Shown: one piece after another, positions 7,964 to 18,500 of the stretch | Layout: every line of letters starts with the position of its first letter | How positions within the stretch are numbered: the first letter of the stretch is position 1 | Assembly (NCBI GenBank): GCA_017518185.1 | Contig: JAFWWB010000091.1 | Coordinates: 1 to 64,000 of the forward strand | Length of the DNA: 64,000 nt | Direction: 5' to 3' | Origin: Lachnospiraceae bacterium | GTDB taxonomy: Bacteria; Bacillota; Clostridia; Lachnospirales; Lachnospiraceae | The notes under the pieces: model-generated | Seen by the model: the letters and a program-made list of their open reading frames with translations, nothing else | Told to the model about the DNA's origin: nothing | Database searches by the model: none | Translations under genes and position numbers: made by a program

Positions 7964-8575
7964 ATGTACGAACAGTATCAGTTACCTTATTCAGTAAATG
8001 CGCTGGAGCCTTATATCGACGGGCTTACGGTGGAGACCCATCATGGGAAGCATCATGCGGCATATACTGCGAATCTGAACAGGTTTGCAGCTGAGGCGGG
8101 AGTGGACGGACAGCCCATTGAAGAGCTTCTTGCAAACCTCGGGCAGATAGAAGATCCTGCCCTCAGGACTGCGGTTAAGAACAACGGCGGCGGATTCTAT
8201 AATCACAATCTGTATTTTATGACACTCTCGCCGGAGGCAAAGCATGAACCTACAGGGGAGCTGGCTGATAAGATCGTTGAGAAGTTCGGATCCTTTGAAG
8301 CCATGAAGGATGAGCTTGCAAAGAAGGCTGCGGGACAGTTCGGTTCGGGCTGGGCATGGCTGTCGGCGGATAAAGACGGGGATCTCAGGATCAGTGCAAC
8401 ATCAAACCAGGATAATCCCCTGATGGAGGGAGAAGGTTTCAGGCCCATAGTGGCTCTGGATGTTTGGGAGCATGCATATTATCTGAAGTATAAGAACCTT
8501 CGCGCAGATTATATAAAAGCCTTTTTTGAAGTGCTTGACTGGAAAAAGGTTGAGGAGCTGTATAAAGCCGGATGA
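7964..8575 (+). CDS. sodA: Superoxide dismutase, Fe/Mn type
   Basis: The protein has 203 residues, the normal length for the family. GAAAGGAG precedes the ATG. The N-terminus YQLPYSVNALEPYI and the ligand motifs are all present: H26 in ETHHGKHHAAY, a histidine in FYNHNLYF, and aspartate and histidine in DVWEHAYYLKYKN; the GSGWAWL segment is also canonical. It converts superoxide to oxygen and hydrogen peroxide in the cytoplasm. Metal choice (Fe or Mn) cannot be decided safely by eye. In an anaerobe it would protect during oxygen exposure. Its stop overlaps the next start (ATGA), so it is coupled to a glycosyltransferase gene. No promoter was recognised between the Rpn scar and the start. Confidence 0.95.
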   Translation: MYEQYQLPYSVNALEPYIDGLTVETHHGKHHAAYTANLNRFAAEAGVDGQPIEELLANLGQIEDPALRTAVKNNGGGFYNHNLYFMTLSPEAKHEPTGELADKIVEKFGSFEAMKDELAKKAAGQFGSGWAWLSADKDGDLRISATSNQDNPLMEGEGFRPIVALDVWEHAYYLKYKNLRADYIKAFFEVLDWKKVEELYKAG

Positions 8576-9555
8576 AGCATATAGAGATCGTAGTCCCCTG
8601 TTATAACGAAGAAGCCTGTGTTGCACCGCTTTTTGAGGCAGTGGAACGGGTTTTCGCGGGCATAAAGGATCATGAATGGTCGATCCTGTATGTCAATGAC
8701 GGAAGCAGGGACGGGACACTTGATGAACTGAAAAGACTGAAGGAAGTAAAAGGAGACAGGGTTCAGTACATCTCTTTCGCAAGGAATTTCGGGAAAGAAT
8801 CGGCCATTTATGCCGGCCTTTCCAACAGCACATGGGACCTGGTGGTGCTTATGGATGCGGATCTGCAGCATCCGCCGGAGCTTATCCCGGAGTTCATAAA
8901 GGGGATAGAGGAAGGCTATGACTGCTGCGGTGCCTGCCGGGTGAGCCGTAAGGGTGAACCGTTGATACGGAGCGCTATGTCGAGGATGTTTTACGGCATC
9001 ATCAACCGCGTAACCTCCATGCATCTGGTGCAGGGAGGCTCTGATTACCGTATGATGACCCGGCAGATGGTGAAGTCGATCCTGCTGCTGACGGAACGGG
9101 AACGATTTACCAAGGGCATCATGAGCTGGGTGGGGTTTGAGACCAAGTGGATACCCTATGAGAATGTGGAGCGTTATGCCGGAAAGACCAAATGGAGCTT
9201 TTTCGGTCTGGTGCGCTATGCCTGGAGCGGTTTCATCGCATTTGCCACCACGCCGCTGCGGGCTGTGACCTGGCTTGGGAGCATAATAGTCCTGGCGGCA
9301 GTTGCCTTTGCCATATATACCTTTATCGATGCCCTGAATCATCCGGAGCAGCGTACGGGCTATGCGACCATAATACTCATGCTTCTCTTCCTTGGAGGTA
9401 TCATCATAACTATCCTGGGTGTCATAGGTGAGTACATCGCGCGTATATATATGGAGTTGAAACACAGGCCTATCTACATTGAAAAGATCAACACCGTTAA
9501 GGAACGGAAAGACAGCGTACATAGTGACGGGGAGGTCAGCGATGCCGAGAACTAA
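8572..9555 (+). CDS. Bactoprenol glycosyltransferase, GtrB/YkcC-like GT2
   Basis: This protein has 327 residues. The GT2 domain shows IVVPCYNEEACV, LYVNDGSRDGT, ISFARNFGKESAIYAGL and VVLMDADLQHPPE, followed by QGGSDYRMMTR. Two membrane helices near residues 230-255 and 260-290 end in GVIGEYIARIYMELKHRPIY, the usual C-terminus of GtrB/YkcC proteins. By family it moves glucose or a similar sugar from a nucleotide sugar to undecaprenyl phosphate on the inner face of the membrane for later transfer to cell-surface polymers. It overlaps sodA by four bases and its end overlaps the next gene by 14 bases. Confidence 0.85.
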   Translation: MKHIEIVVPCYNEEACVAPLFEAVERVFAGIKDHEWSILYVNDGSRDGTLDELKRLKEVKGDRVQYISFARNFGKESAIYAGLSNSTWDLVVLMDADLQHPPELIPEFIKGIEEGYDCCGACRVSRKGEPLIRSAMSRMFYGIINRVTSMHLVQGGSDYRMMTRQMVKSILLLTERERFTKGIMSWVGFETKWIPYENVERYAGKTKWSFFGLVRYAWSGFIAFATTPLRAVTWLGSIIVLAAVAFAIYTFIDALNHPEQRTGYATIILMLLFLGGIIITILGVIGEYIARIYMELKHRPIYIEKINTVKERKDSVHSDGEVSDAEN

Positions 9556-11233
9556 AACGGCGGATGACGGAACAGTTAAGGTTGAAGGAGCCGGGCATGT
9601 TAATGACGGTGCTGCCGGCAATATTGAGATACGTGCAGCGGTGGCCAGGAGCAATCCCATGGTGATGCGGGGGATCAGCATTCCGGCCTTTTACAGCGTA
9701 AAAGAGCTTTTGATCACGATATGCGGCGCACTCGGGCTTCCACAGCTGCCGGGGCGCTGTCTTGAGGAGCCGGATGAAAACTGTGTCCTGAAGACACTTT
9801 TTGAAAGGGAGGACAGGCTTACTCTGCTGCTGGAGCAGGTTTCGGGAAAAACAGTGAGATCCGAACTCTGCGTATATGCGGACCTTTATAAGAAAAACGC
9901 TAAAGGGACGGCTATTCCGGTGGTGACGGCGGCGTCTGACCTGAATTTGCCGCAGGATGTCCGGAATATGCGTGACATAAACCATATTCTTTCGTATCTT
10001 TCGGAAACGGATGCGGTGCCATTGAACGGCAATCTGTATACACGTCACGATCTTGCTTTTCAGTCCGGGAAAGCCGAAAATGCGATGCGCAGGTTCTTTG
10101 CTCCGGATACGGCAAGAAAAGAGGTGGACCAGACGCTTAAGCTGCCGCTGAAACAGCTTCTGGAAGGCTGTACCGTTGAAAAGCTGAAGCGCATCTGTGA
10201 TGACTGCGGCATCTATTACGACAGCACGATGCGAAAGCCCGCTGTGGTCAATGCGGTATACCGTAAGGCAGACAATGCATTCTTAAAACGGCTTTTTGAT
10301 GAAATGTTCATATACGAATTTGAAAATCTCCGCGCTTTTGCGCTCGGAGAGCTGAAGGACAAAAAAGATGAAGAGCTTGAGAATGCTCTTCCGAATCTGA
10401 TCAGACTAGGGCTGCTCTGCCGCGTGAAGGGAAAAGGGTATATGGTCGCCTCTGAGGTCATGGACAGCTTTGAAGATATATACAACAGCGATAACCTGGA
10501 CGGATTTATGAAAAAAAAGAGGATGAATACTGCGATGGCGGCATGTGCCCTGTTATATGGTATCTTTGACCGGAGGATGTTCGAAAATATGCTTACAGCC
10601 CTGGAAGGAGGCAGTATAGAAGAGGAGAGCAGAAATGCGTTTTTTGACAGTATCAGGGATAGTATCAATTCTCTGAAGCTGACGAAGTATGACGCAGATA
10701 CTCTTTATCTGTTCGGCCTGCAGAGAAACGATGTCGAGAGGATAAGATCAATGCAGCTGTCCCGGGATGAGGCTTACATCCCATCGAGGGAGGAGACAGA
10801 AAAAATACTGGACAGAGGAATATTCCTGACTGAAGAAAATGACTTGGAGCTTCTGAAGCTTCTTAACCAGAACAGTGGATATTATTATTTTTATGACTAT
10901 CATAACAGCAGGGAGATCATGGGCAGGATAGCCGCTTATCTGCATTACGGAGAGGAAACGGATGTGGTTGCGGATTATTTTATGCGTTATATGCATGGAG
11001 TGAGATGGCAGTCGAAGCCGAGGATCGAAGGAATAAAAAATTCGATAAAGGCTATACTGGAAAGGGAAAAAAAGCTGATCCCGCTGGCGGAACTGAGAGG
11101 ATTTTCTCTTACAAACTGTCCCAAAGAAATGAAGAAACAATACATGGAGAAGAGGAATACTGCTAACGGGGAGAAAGTGAAAAAGGGCCCCGGAAGGAAT
11201 ATTAAAAAAACAGTTGCAGTAAAAAAGAGATAA
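9542..11233 (+). CDS. Unrecognised 563-residue protein upstream of SNF2 helicase
   Basis: The start at 9542 is set by GGGGAGG six bases upstream and overlaps the end of the glycosyltransferase gene. I do not recognise the family. The N-terminal 50 residues are low in structure. A segment near residues 195-240 (LPLKQLLEGCTVEKLKRICDDCG) resembles the small helical DNA/RNA-binding folds of SAP or Rho-N type. The remainder is mostly helical and charged, ending in a Lys-rich tail. There is no signal peptide or membrane helix. It lies 15 bases before a helicase gene, so a shared function on nucleic acid is plausible but unproved. Confidence 0.5.
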   Translation: MPRTKTADDGTVKVEGAGHVNDGAAGNIEIRAAVARSNPMVMRGISIPAFYSVKELLITICGALGLPQLPGRCLEEPDENCVLKTLFEREDRLTLLLEQVSGKTVRSELCVYADLYKKNAKGTAIPVVTAASDLNLPQDVRNMRDINHILSYLSETDAVPLNGNLYTRHDLAFQSGKAENAMRRFFAPDTARKEVDQTLKLPLKQLLEGCTVEKLKRICDDCGIYYDSTMRKPAVVNAVYRKADNAFLKRLFDEMFIYEFENLRAFALGELKDKKDEELENALPNLIRLGLLCRVKGKGYMVASEVMDSFEDIYNSDNLDGFMKKKRMNTAMAACALLYGIFDRRMFENMLTALEGGSIEEESRNAFFDSIRDSINSLKLTKYDADTLYLFGLQRNDVERIRSMQLSRDEAYIPSREETEKILDRGIFLTEENDLELLKLLNQNSGYYYFYDYHNSREIMGRIAAYLHYGEETDVVADYFMRYMHGVRWQSKPRIEGIKNSIKAILEREKKLIPLAELRGFSLTNCPKEMKKQYMEKRNTANGEKVKKGPGRNIKKTVAVKKR

Positions 11234-11248
11234 GGGGACAGGCCCGGG

Positions 11249-14200
11249 ATGGAATTAAGGGATCTTTTCAGAGCGTTTAATGAGGATGAAATTGCAAGAG
11301 GAGCAGAACTCTATTTTGCGGGAGAATTTGAAAACATAGAGATAAAGGATGTTTCGAAGGGAAAGAATGCTCCTGGGATCGGCATCAGAGCGTGCTGGAA
11401 GGAACGCAGGTATGGCAGGAACAACTCTGTGAGCATTGCACCTGTGGAGTGCGGTATAACGCTTGACAGAGAGATGATGCTGCCAAGAGCGTGTGACTGC
11501 AGCTGTGAGGAATTTGAACGCAGCGGATACGGCTGTGCGCATATGGCCGGTCTGCTGTGTGCATATATGGTGCATACAGAGGGCGCTGAGGTGTTTTCAG
11601 GGACCCGGCTGGAAACACTTCTTAAGAACATCGCCAATGTGGATGATCCCTTCATGCCCGGAGTACTGAGACGTACGGATGACCGCCTTTTGTCCATACT
11701 GGAGGAAGGCGGCGACGCGGAACTGCCTGTCTGGAATGAAGAAAAGGCGGCGCTGAAAGAAAATGAACTCCTAGGATGTGAATGCAGCGTCTGTTTTCTG
11801 CCGGACAGGAGGGCAGGCCTTGAGCTTAAGATAGGATACGGAAGAAAGTATATCGTCAAAAGGATCGCCGATCTGCTCAAGGCATATCGGGACGGAGAGA
11901 GCTATACTCTCGGGAAAGAGGAGATAATGATCTCTCCGGCGATCCTCGACACTTTTACGGAGAAGCTTCTGGATAAGCTTGTCGCCTTTCTGAACCTGAG
12001 GGAAAAGCTCAGAGCAGTTAATCCTTTTGGGACAGCAGATATCCGCCCCGAACGTTTTATGTATTTTTCCGGCAGGGAGCTGGATGAACTGATGGAGCTT
12101 CTGGACGGACAGGTTATCGGACTGAACGGCATGGAAGAAACAGCTGTCGATCTGCACCGGAAGGGACTTAAGGCCGTTCTTAAAAAGAAGGCCTATGGGG
12201 CAAGTCTTCAGATGGCACCAATGGAGGTACTGGAAGCAGAAGGCTCAAAGATATACATTCATGACGGTAAAGGTCTTTTCTGTCCGGATGCGGATACGGA
12301 AAGCGGAATGCGTGAGATCAGGATGCTGCTGGGCTGGTCTGAAGGCCTCTATATAAGGGAGGCGGACATAGGCAGGGTGCTTGAGAAGCTTATGCCTGTA
12401 TTCGAACGCTGCGGAGAACTGGTCACAAAAGGACTTGAGGCGGAGAACTATGAGAAGGAGAAGGCAGACTTTGAGTTCAGACTTGATTATTCAAAGGAAG
12501 GGCTGCTTTCCTGCGAAGCCTTTTCCCTTTACCCGCGTCAGGAACTCCGCTTTCATCTTTTTGATGACAGCACCGGAAGGGCTGTCAGGGACGGAAAGGG
12601 CGAGACAGAAGCAGCGCGGCTTCTTACGGAACTATTTGACAGGATGGACAGGGAAAGCTTTATTCTGTATTCGTACCTGAGCGAATCGGCACTGTTTGAA
12701 TTCCTTCGGAGCCGGCTTCCGGAGCTTGAAAAGCTGGGAACTGTGCTCTCCACGGATGCCATAAAGCGGAGCCGGGTACGGCGGCTTCCGACAGTAAAGA
12801 CCGGGATACGCATGGATAACGGAAGCCTTTTCCTTTCGGTAAGTGCCGGCAGCCTGAGCGATGATGAGATGGCCGGTATCCTTGGGGCCTACAGGAAGAA
12901 GAAAAGGTATTACCGTCTGAAGAGCGGGGAGTTCGTGGCACTGGAGACTGAGGAGGCTGAAGCCTGGGATGCCCTTTCCGAACTCTACGATGGATACGGG
13001 ATAAGTGAACCCGGCGTTATAAAACTGCCGCTCTACAGGGCGCTGTATCTGCAGGAGGCTCTGTCAAAACGACAGGAAGTGGTATTTGATGCGGCTGAAG
13101 ACTATATAGAGCTTATCAGCAGCATGGAGCCGGAAAGAATGGCGGAACTGGAGCCGCCCAGAAGCTTAAAGAAGATATTGCGGCCCTACCAGACTGAGGG
13201 CTTCCGCTGGATAAGCATGCTGAAGCGCTGCGGACTGGGGGGGATACTTGCGGATGACATGGGCCTGGGAAAGACACTGCAGGTGCTGTCATTCCTGCTG
13301 GCCGAAAAGAATGCCGGAAAGAAGGGGGATGAGCTCAGGACCCTGGTGGTATGTCCCGCATCCCTTGTATACAACTGGAAAAAGGAAATAGAGACATATA
13401 CGGATAAGCTTAAGGCAGCGGTCATAGCGGGAACGGCGGCTGAAAGAACGGAGATGATAAAAAAGGCCAGGAAGGCTGAGATATGGATAACCTCCTATGA
13501 CCTGCTGAAAAGGGATATACAGCTTTACGAGGGCATTCACTTTGCCAATGAGATAATAGATGAAGCACAGTATATAAAGAACAGAAATACCCAGGCTTCA
13601 CAGTCAGTGAGACTGGTGGACAGCGCCTTCAGACTGGCTCTGACAGGTACACCGATAGAGAATCATCTTGGGGAGCTGTGGAGCATCATGGATTATCTGA
13701 TGCCAGGCTTCCTGTACGATTACAGCTCGTTTCAGAAGGATTATGAGATCCCTGTAGTGCTTAATTCCGATGAGAAGGCAAGAGAAAGACTCAGGAGAAT
13801 GGTACATCCGTTTATACTCAGGCGTATGAAGCGGCAGGTACTGAAGGAGCTGCCGGAAAAGCTTGAGGAGACGGTCACAGTCAGTATGGAGAGTGCCCAG
13901 AGGAAGCTGTATGATGCGAATGTCCAGAGGCTTAAGAATGAGCTGGAAGGAGTCAGCCAGAGTGACTTTAACAGCGGCAAGCTGCAGTTCCTGGCTCAGC
14001 TTACAGCTCTGAGGCAGATATGCTGCGATCCCTCCCTTCTGTATGAGGATTATGATGGAGGAAGTGCAAAGCTGGAGGCCTGCATAGAGCTGGTGAGGCA
14101 AAGTATAGAAGGCGGACATAAGCTCCTGCTGTTCTCACAGTTTACGTCAATGCTGGATTTAATTTGCGGAAGACTGAAGAAAGAAGGTATAGAGTATCAC

Positions 14201-14572
14201 AGGATAGACGGAAGCGTCAGCAAGGAGAAAAGGATGTTCATGGTGGATTCCTTCGCCAATGATGACGTGCCGGTATTCTGTATTTCCCTGAAGGCAGGAG
14301 GGACAGGACTGAATCTCACGGCAGCAGACATAGTGATACATTATGATCCCTGGTGGAATCAGGCGGCACAGGACCAGGCCACAGACAGGACCCACAGGAT
14401 AGGTCAGACGAGAACCGTAAATGTTTATGAGCTGATAGTACAGGATACGGTGGAGGAGAAGATACAGCAGATCAAGGAGAGTAAGAGCCGGCTGGCGGAT
14501 GATATACTCTCAGGAGGGGAGATAAGCTCCGCAGGATTTGACAAGGAGGAGATGCTCCGGCTGCTGGGGTAA
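11249..14572 (+). CDS. SNF2-family helicase with SWIM zinc finger
   Basis: The protein has 1107 residues. A SWIM zinc-finger motif (CDCSCEEF...CAHMAGL) lies near residues 88-110. After a middle region of about 500 residues, the SNF2 ATPase core shows ADDMGLGKTLQVL (motif I), DEAQYIKN (motif II), LTGTPIEN (motif III), LLFSQFTSMLDLI, ISLKAGGTGLNLTAAD (motif V) and DRTHRIGQ (motif VI). Such proteins are ATP-driven translocases on double-stranded DNA that remodel protein-DNA complexes; bacterial SWIM members are widespread in Firmicutes and their targets are not well defined. A strong terminator follows about 90 bases after the stop. Confidence 0.92.
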   Translation: MELRDLFRAFNEDEIARGAELYFAGEFENIEIKDVSKGKNAPGIGIRACWKERRYGRNNSVSIAPVECGITLDREMMLPRACDCSCEEFERSGYGCAHMAGLLCAYMVHTEGAEVFSGTRLETLLKNIANVDDPFMPGVLRRTDDRLLSILEEGGDAELPVWNEEKAALKENELLGCECSVCFLPDRRAGLELKIGYGRKYIVKRIADLLKAYRDGESYTLGKEEIMISPAILDTFTEKLLDKLVAFLNLREKLRAVNPFGTADIRPERFMYFSGRELDELMELLDGQVIGLNGMEETAVDLHRKGLKAVLKKKAYGASLQMAPMEVLEAEGSKIYIHDGKGLFCPDADTESGMREIRMLLGWSEGLYIREADIGRVLEKLMPVFERCGELVTKGLEAENYEKEKADFEFRLDYSKEGLLSCEAFSLYPRQELRFHLFDDSTGRAVRDGKGETEAARLLTELFDRMDRESFILYSYLSESALFEFLRSRLPELEKLGTVLSTDAIKRSRVRRLPTVKTGIRMDNGSLFLSVSAGSLSDDEMAGILGAYRKKKRYYRLKSGEFVALETEEAEAWDALSELYDGYGISEPGVIKLPLYRALYLQEALSKRQEVVFDAAEDYIELISSMEPERMAELEPPRSLKKILRPYQTEGFRWISMLKRCGLGGILADDMGLGKTLQVLSFLLAEKNAGKKGDELRTLVVCPASLVYNWKKEIETYTDKLKAAVIAGTAAERTEMIKKARKAEIWITSYDLLKRDIQLYEGIHFANEIIDEAQYIKNRNTQASQSVRLVDSAFRLALTGTPIENHLGELWSIMDYLMPGFLYDYSSFQKDYEIPVVLNSDEKARERLRRMVHPFILRRMKRQVLKELPEKLEETVTVSMESAQRKLYDANVQRLKNELEGVSQSDFNSGKLQFLAQLTALRQICCDPSLLYEDYDGGSAKLEACIELVRQSIEGGHKLLLFSQFTSMLDLICGRLKKEGIEYHRIDGSVSKEKRMFMVDSFANDDVPVFCISLKAGGTGLNLTAADIVIHYDPWWNQAAQDQATDRTHRIGQTRTVNVYELIVQDTVEEKIQQIKESKSRLADDILSGGEISSAGFDKEEMLRLLG

Positions 14573-14661
14573 AAAAATGCGGATACGATGCCGGAAATGA
14601 CGGATAGTGTCCGGAGGTTCTGAATGATACGATGAAAAAATGAGACGGTTTTGCAGTGAAG

Positions 14662-14688
14662 ATCCCGGCGTGAGCCGGGATTTTTTTT
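14662..14688 (+). terminator. Rho-independent terminator after SNF2 helicase
   Basis: An eight-base-pair GC-rich stem (ATCCCGGC with GCCGGGAT, loop GTGA) is followed by eight T residues. It closes the sod-glycosyltransferase-helicase run. Confidence 0.9.
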
Positions 14689-15585
14689 GTCTGCGGCTGC
14701 GGAATACTTTTGTCTGTGATTTGAGTTATGTAAACCAATGGCTTGAAATGATGTTATGTAAACCAAAGTTTGCCAGGGATAGTTCTCAGAGGATGTAATG
14801 GGCAGGATTTATGTCTATCCGGAATTTATGGATCATCGGGATCATTATAGTTAAAACATAAATGTATAAAAGAAGAAAAGTGCCGGTCAATCGTGATGTG
14901 ACAGATATGATTCAGCAGTATTTTATGGCAAATAACAGGATTTTTATATTTATTTTATAAATTGCTTTTTTGATTTATGTAGACGGATCTGCATTATGCA
15001 GGATGATGTTAACCGGGAGTGAATATTAGTTTATAAATTTATGTAAACCTAACAAAATCGACGATTAGTTTACATAAATTTATAAACACGGCCTTTATGT
15101 CGAAAAATGGGGCTTATCTGCAACCCGGAGTTTACCCTTTCGGAGCCCTGGAAAGGCAGCGGTTTACAGCAGGATCTTCCTTCCTGAAGGGGGATCGGGG
15201 CCGAAATGCGTCAATTTCAGCCGGGATATCTTCAAAAACACAAAAACCCTGAAAGCCTGGAGTCAACAATAGACCGGGCGTGTTTTACGGCCATTTTCAC
15301 AGGCTTGAAAGATGTTGTTGGCTATATATTAAAAGAAGAATTGATATGAGGTGATCCGGGCCCGGGATTCCCTCTGAAACTGGCCTCTGATCATTATGTG
15401 CACAGGTTTACATAACATTGAAAATACCTCCGGATCCGGGGGAAAACATAAACTTTTTATGTTTCGCCAAAAAAGGGGTGGACAGCCGCAGCAGGATGTG
15501 GTAGAGTACGTGCACACACTGATCGGACCGTTTCTTTTGGCGAATGCCGTCGGACATCCTCCAATAATTTTCAGGAGGATAAAAT
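14689..15585. other. Gene-poor stretch with repeated GTTATGTAAACC motifs
   Basis: About 0.9 kb holds no convincing gene. GTTATGTAAACCA is found exactly at 14725-14737 and 14753-14765, and its reverse complement GGTTTACATAAC at 15405-15416. Between them lies a perfect 20-base inverted repeat (15029-15087). A hairpin AAACATAAA/TTTATGTTT is at 15444-15464, and TTCGCCAAAA at 15463-15472 is inverted at 15535-15544. No convincing promoter was found for the surface-protein gene at 15586. The arrangement could be a remnant or non-autonomous mobile element with inverted ends, or a set of regulator sites. Confidence 0.6.
15029..15087. repeat. Perfect 20-base inverted repeat
   Basis: GTTTATAAATTTATGTAAAC at 15029-15048 is matched exactly by its reverse complement at 15068-15087, with a 19-base spacer. 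The arms contain the TTATGTAAAC core seen elsewhere in this gap. It lacks a T-run and is A/T rich, so it is a poor terminator. A recombinase or repressor binding site is more likely. Confidence 0.85.
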
Positions 15586-18500
15586 ATGAAAAGAAAATCA
15601 GGATTTAAGCGAAGGGTTAAGGGTGGACTGTGCATGTTCCTGTGCTGGCTGCTCTGTTTTGGCATGCTCTCGGGGCCGGAGCTCCGGGTTCATGCAGAGG
15701 ATCTGGTACAGACAGAGGGGCCGGTCACCCTGTCGATCCGTCATGAGCATGGAGGAGAAGATTCGGGATGTTACGGACTGGTTCTGGTAAATCCCTGCGG
15801 TGGAAAGTATAATGCCATGACCGGAAACATGAGCGGTTATTACCAATGCAGCAAGTGCGGCAGGATAGTCCATGGGATCCCCAGAACCTATAACCATGAA
15901 GGTGACTACGAGGAGGGCCTGAGCTGTACGGAGAAAAATGCGGGAACCTTCTATATAGAACGCGTCAGCGATGGCAGCGATGTATGGCTGATGGCAGGGC
16001 TTAACGACAGGAACTCGAATGTTATAGGAAGCTATGATATAAGCTGGGATCATGAGGGGGCCCAGGCGAACGGATCGACAAAGATCCTCCATCTTAAGAC
16101 ACCCGGGATCTATACGGCTACTTTGAAATATAAAGACCTGAAATCAGGAGTTAACAAAACGTATACTCTTTCTTATACCGACCTTACCGTTCCGGGACGG
16201 ATCAGCTTTGTGGACAGGGGGACTCTTCTGGAGGAAAGGTCCTTTAAAAGCGGTGAACCGCTGACGGATGTGAACGTTCCGCTAAGGACGGGATATGATT
16301 TCACTGGGTTTTATTCGGGAGATGTCATGTATTACGATAGTGAAGGTCACCCGGCCGTGAGCGGAGCCATTGATATCAAAGACTATACTCTGGAGGCGGG
16401 ATGGGAGGCGAAGAGCTATGCCTTCAGCTATGAGGGAGATAACGGAGCATCGATGCAGGCAGCCATGACCTTCGACGCGCCTCCACCGGAGATCTCGCCC
16501 GTACTTCCGGAGGAAAGAGCGGGGTATACCTTTGACGGTTACAGCCTGGAGGGGATAAAGGTTTATGACAGCAGCCTGCAGCCTGTAGGTGTCTGGACCA
16601 CCGAGCTTCCTGAGGGCAGCTACAGCCTTGAACAGGAATGGATACAGAAGAAGTATAATCTTCATTATGCATGCGATGAGAATGGAGAAGGCGGCACCGA
16701 CAGAGAGCTTGTCTTTGGACAGGAGCTTCCACGGCTCTCTCTTCCGGCGGAGAGACCGGGTTACAGCTTCGATGGTTACTATTATGACGGACGCCGGATC
16801 TATGATGAGAACGGTGATCCGGTCTCGGAGCTTCCGGAGCTGTTTGAAGGCAGCGGTATAAGTCTGGTGAGCATATGGCATCCTAAGCAGTATGTCATCC
16901 ATTACGGCCCTGATGAAAACGGAGACGGGGAAGGAGACCTGGAGTTCAGCCTGGGTTACGGCGATCCCCTGCCGGAGATTTTCCCGGAGCAGCCTGAACA
17001 GAAGCCGGGATACATTTTTACCGGTTACTATATTGACGACATAAAGCTTTATGATGAGAATGGAGAACCTGCGGGAAGCTTCGACCATGACATACCGGAA
17101 GGAAACTTTGAACTGAAGCCGGTATATGTTCCCGAGACTTATACGTTCAGATACGGGAATGATTCTGACGGAGACGGTCTTCCGGACGGAGAGGGAGAGC
17201 TTACCTACGATGAAGTCCCGCCGATACTTTCACTTGATATACCGGCTCCGCGGGAGGGCTATGACTTTCTGGGATTTTTTCTTGGCGATGTTCTTGTTTA
17301 TGACAGTGACGGTGTTCCCCAGGGTGTATGGAAACAGCCTCTGGGGGATGAGATCCCGGTGCTCACTCCGTCCTTCAGCCGGATATTTTATACATTGGAT
17401 TACGGAAACGGTGACAGTGTAGTGGTGGAGTATAACGGAACGCTCCCGCCACTTCCGCTGGATACCGGAAAGACGAAAAAGGGCTACGAGCGCAGCGGTT
17501 ACTTTGCCGGAGATGTGATGCTGTATGATGCTGCGGGGAATCCTGTGGGTGACTGGCCCGGAGAGCTTAAGGAGCGAAGGTATACACTTGAGGAACGCTG
17601 GACGCCGAAAAGCTATACCCTGCGTTACGGCGGCGACAATGACGGAGACGGATTGCCGGATCGATCCGCTGAGGTGACCTACGGGGAGCAGCCGGAACCG
17701 GTACCCGTTCCCGAACTGGGAGAAGGTGAGGTGTTCGATGGCTATTTTTGCGGTGATATTATGGTTTACGATGAAAACGGTATGGCAACGGGAGCCTGGC
17801 TTGAGGACCATGATGCGCTGCTCACGCTTCGCAGTCATAAATATGTTGATCCGGAGGAAGAAGAGCGTCTGAAGGAGCAGGAGCGCCTGGAACAGGAAGA
17901 GCGAGAACGCCTGGAGAGAGAGGAGCAGGAGCGCCTTGAGCAGGAAGAACGAGAACGCCTGGAGAGAGAGGAGCAGGAACGTCTTGAACAGGAGGAACGC
18001 GAACGCCTTGAGCGGGAAGAGCAGGAACGTCTTGAACAGGAGGAACGCGAACGCCTTGAGCGGGAAGAGCAGGAGCGCCTTGAGCAGGAAGAGCGAGAAC
18101 GCCTGGAGAGAGAGGAGCAGGAGCGCCTGGAACAGGAAGAGCGAGAACGCCTTGAGCGGGAAGAGCAGGAGCGTCTGGAACAGGAAGAGAGGGAACGTCT
18201 CGAGAGAGAAGAGCAGGAGCGTCTGGAACAGGAAGAGAGGGAACGTCTCGAGAGAGAAGAGCAGGAGCGCCTGGAACAGGAAGAGCGAGAGCGTCTTGAG
18301 AGAAAAGAACAGGAGCGCCTTGAGCAGGAAGAGCGAGAACGCCTTGAGAGAGAAGAGCAGGAGCGCCTGGAACAGGAAGAGCGGGAACGCCTTGAGAGAG
18401 AAGAGCAGGAGCGCTTGGAACAGGAAGAACGTGAACGTCAGGAACGTGAACGCAGGGAGAAGGATAAGAAGCGCGGGCAGGACAATAGCTCTGCAAGTAC

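Noticed and set aside
15396-15608. Short 70-residue open frame upstream of the surface-protein gene
   Set aside because: It runs across inverted repeats and into the next gene, has no ribosome-binding site, and no protein character.
17875-18450. Possible CRISPR-like array because of regular 48-base periodicity
   Set aside because: The repeats are contiguous without unique spacers and encode a protein repeat.
17822-18496. Long open frame on the minus strand rich in Pro, Ala, Val and Leu across the stalk repeats
   Set aside because: It is the reverse complement of the 48-base repeats; a repeat without stops in one frame stays open in others. There is no start context or sensible fold.
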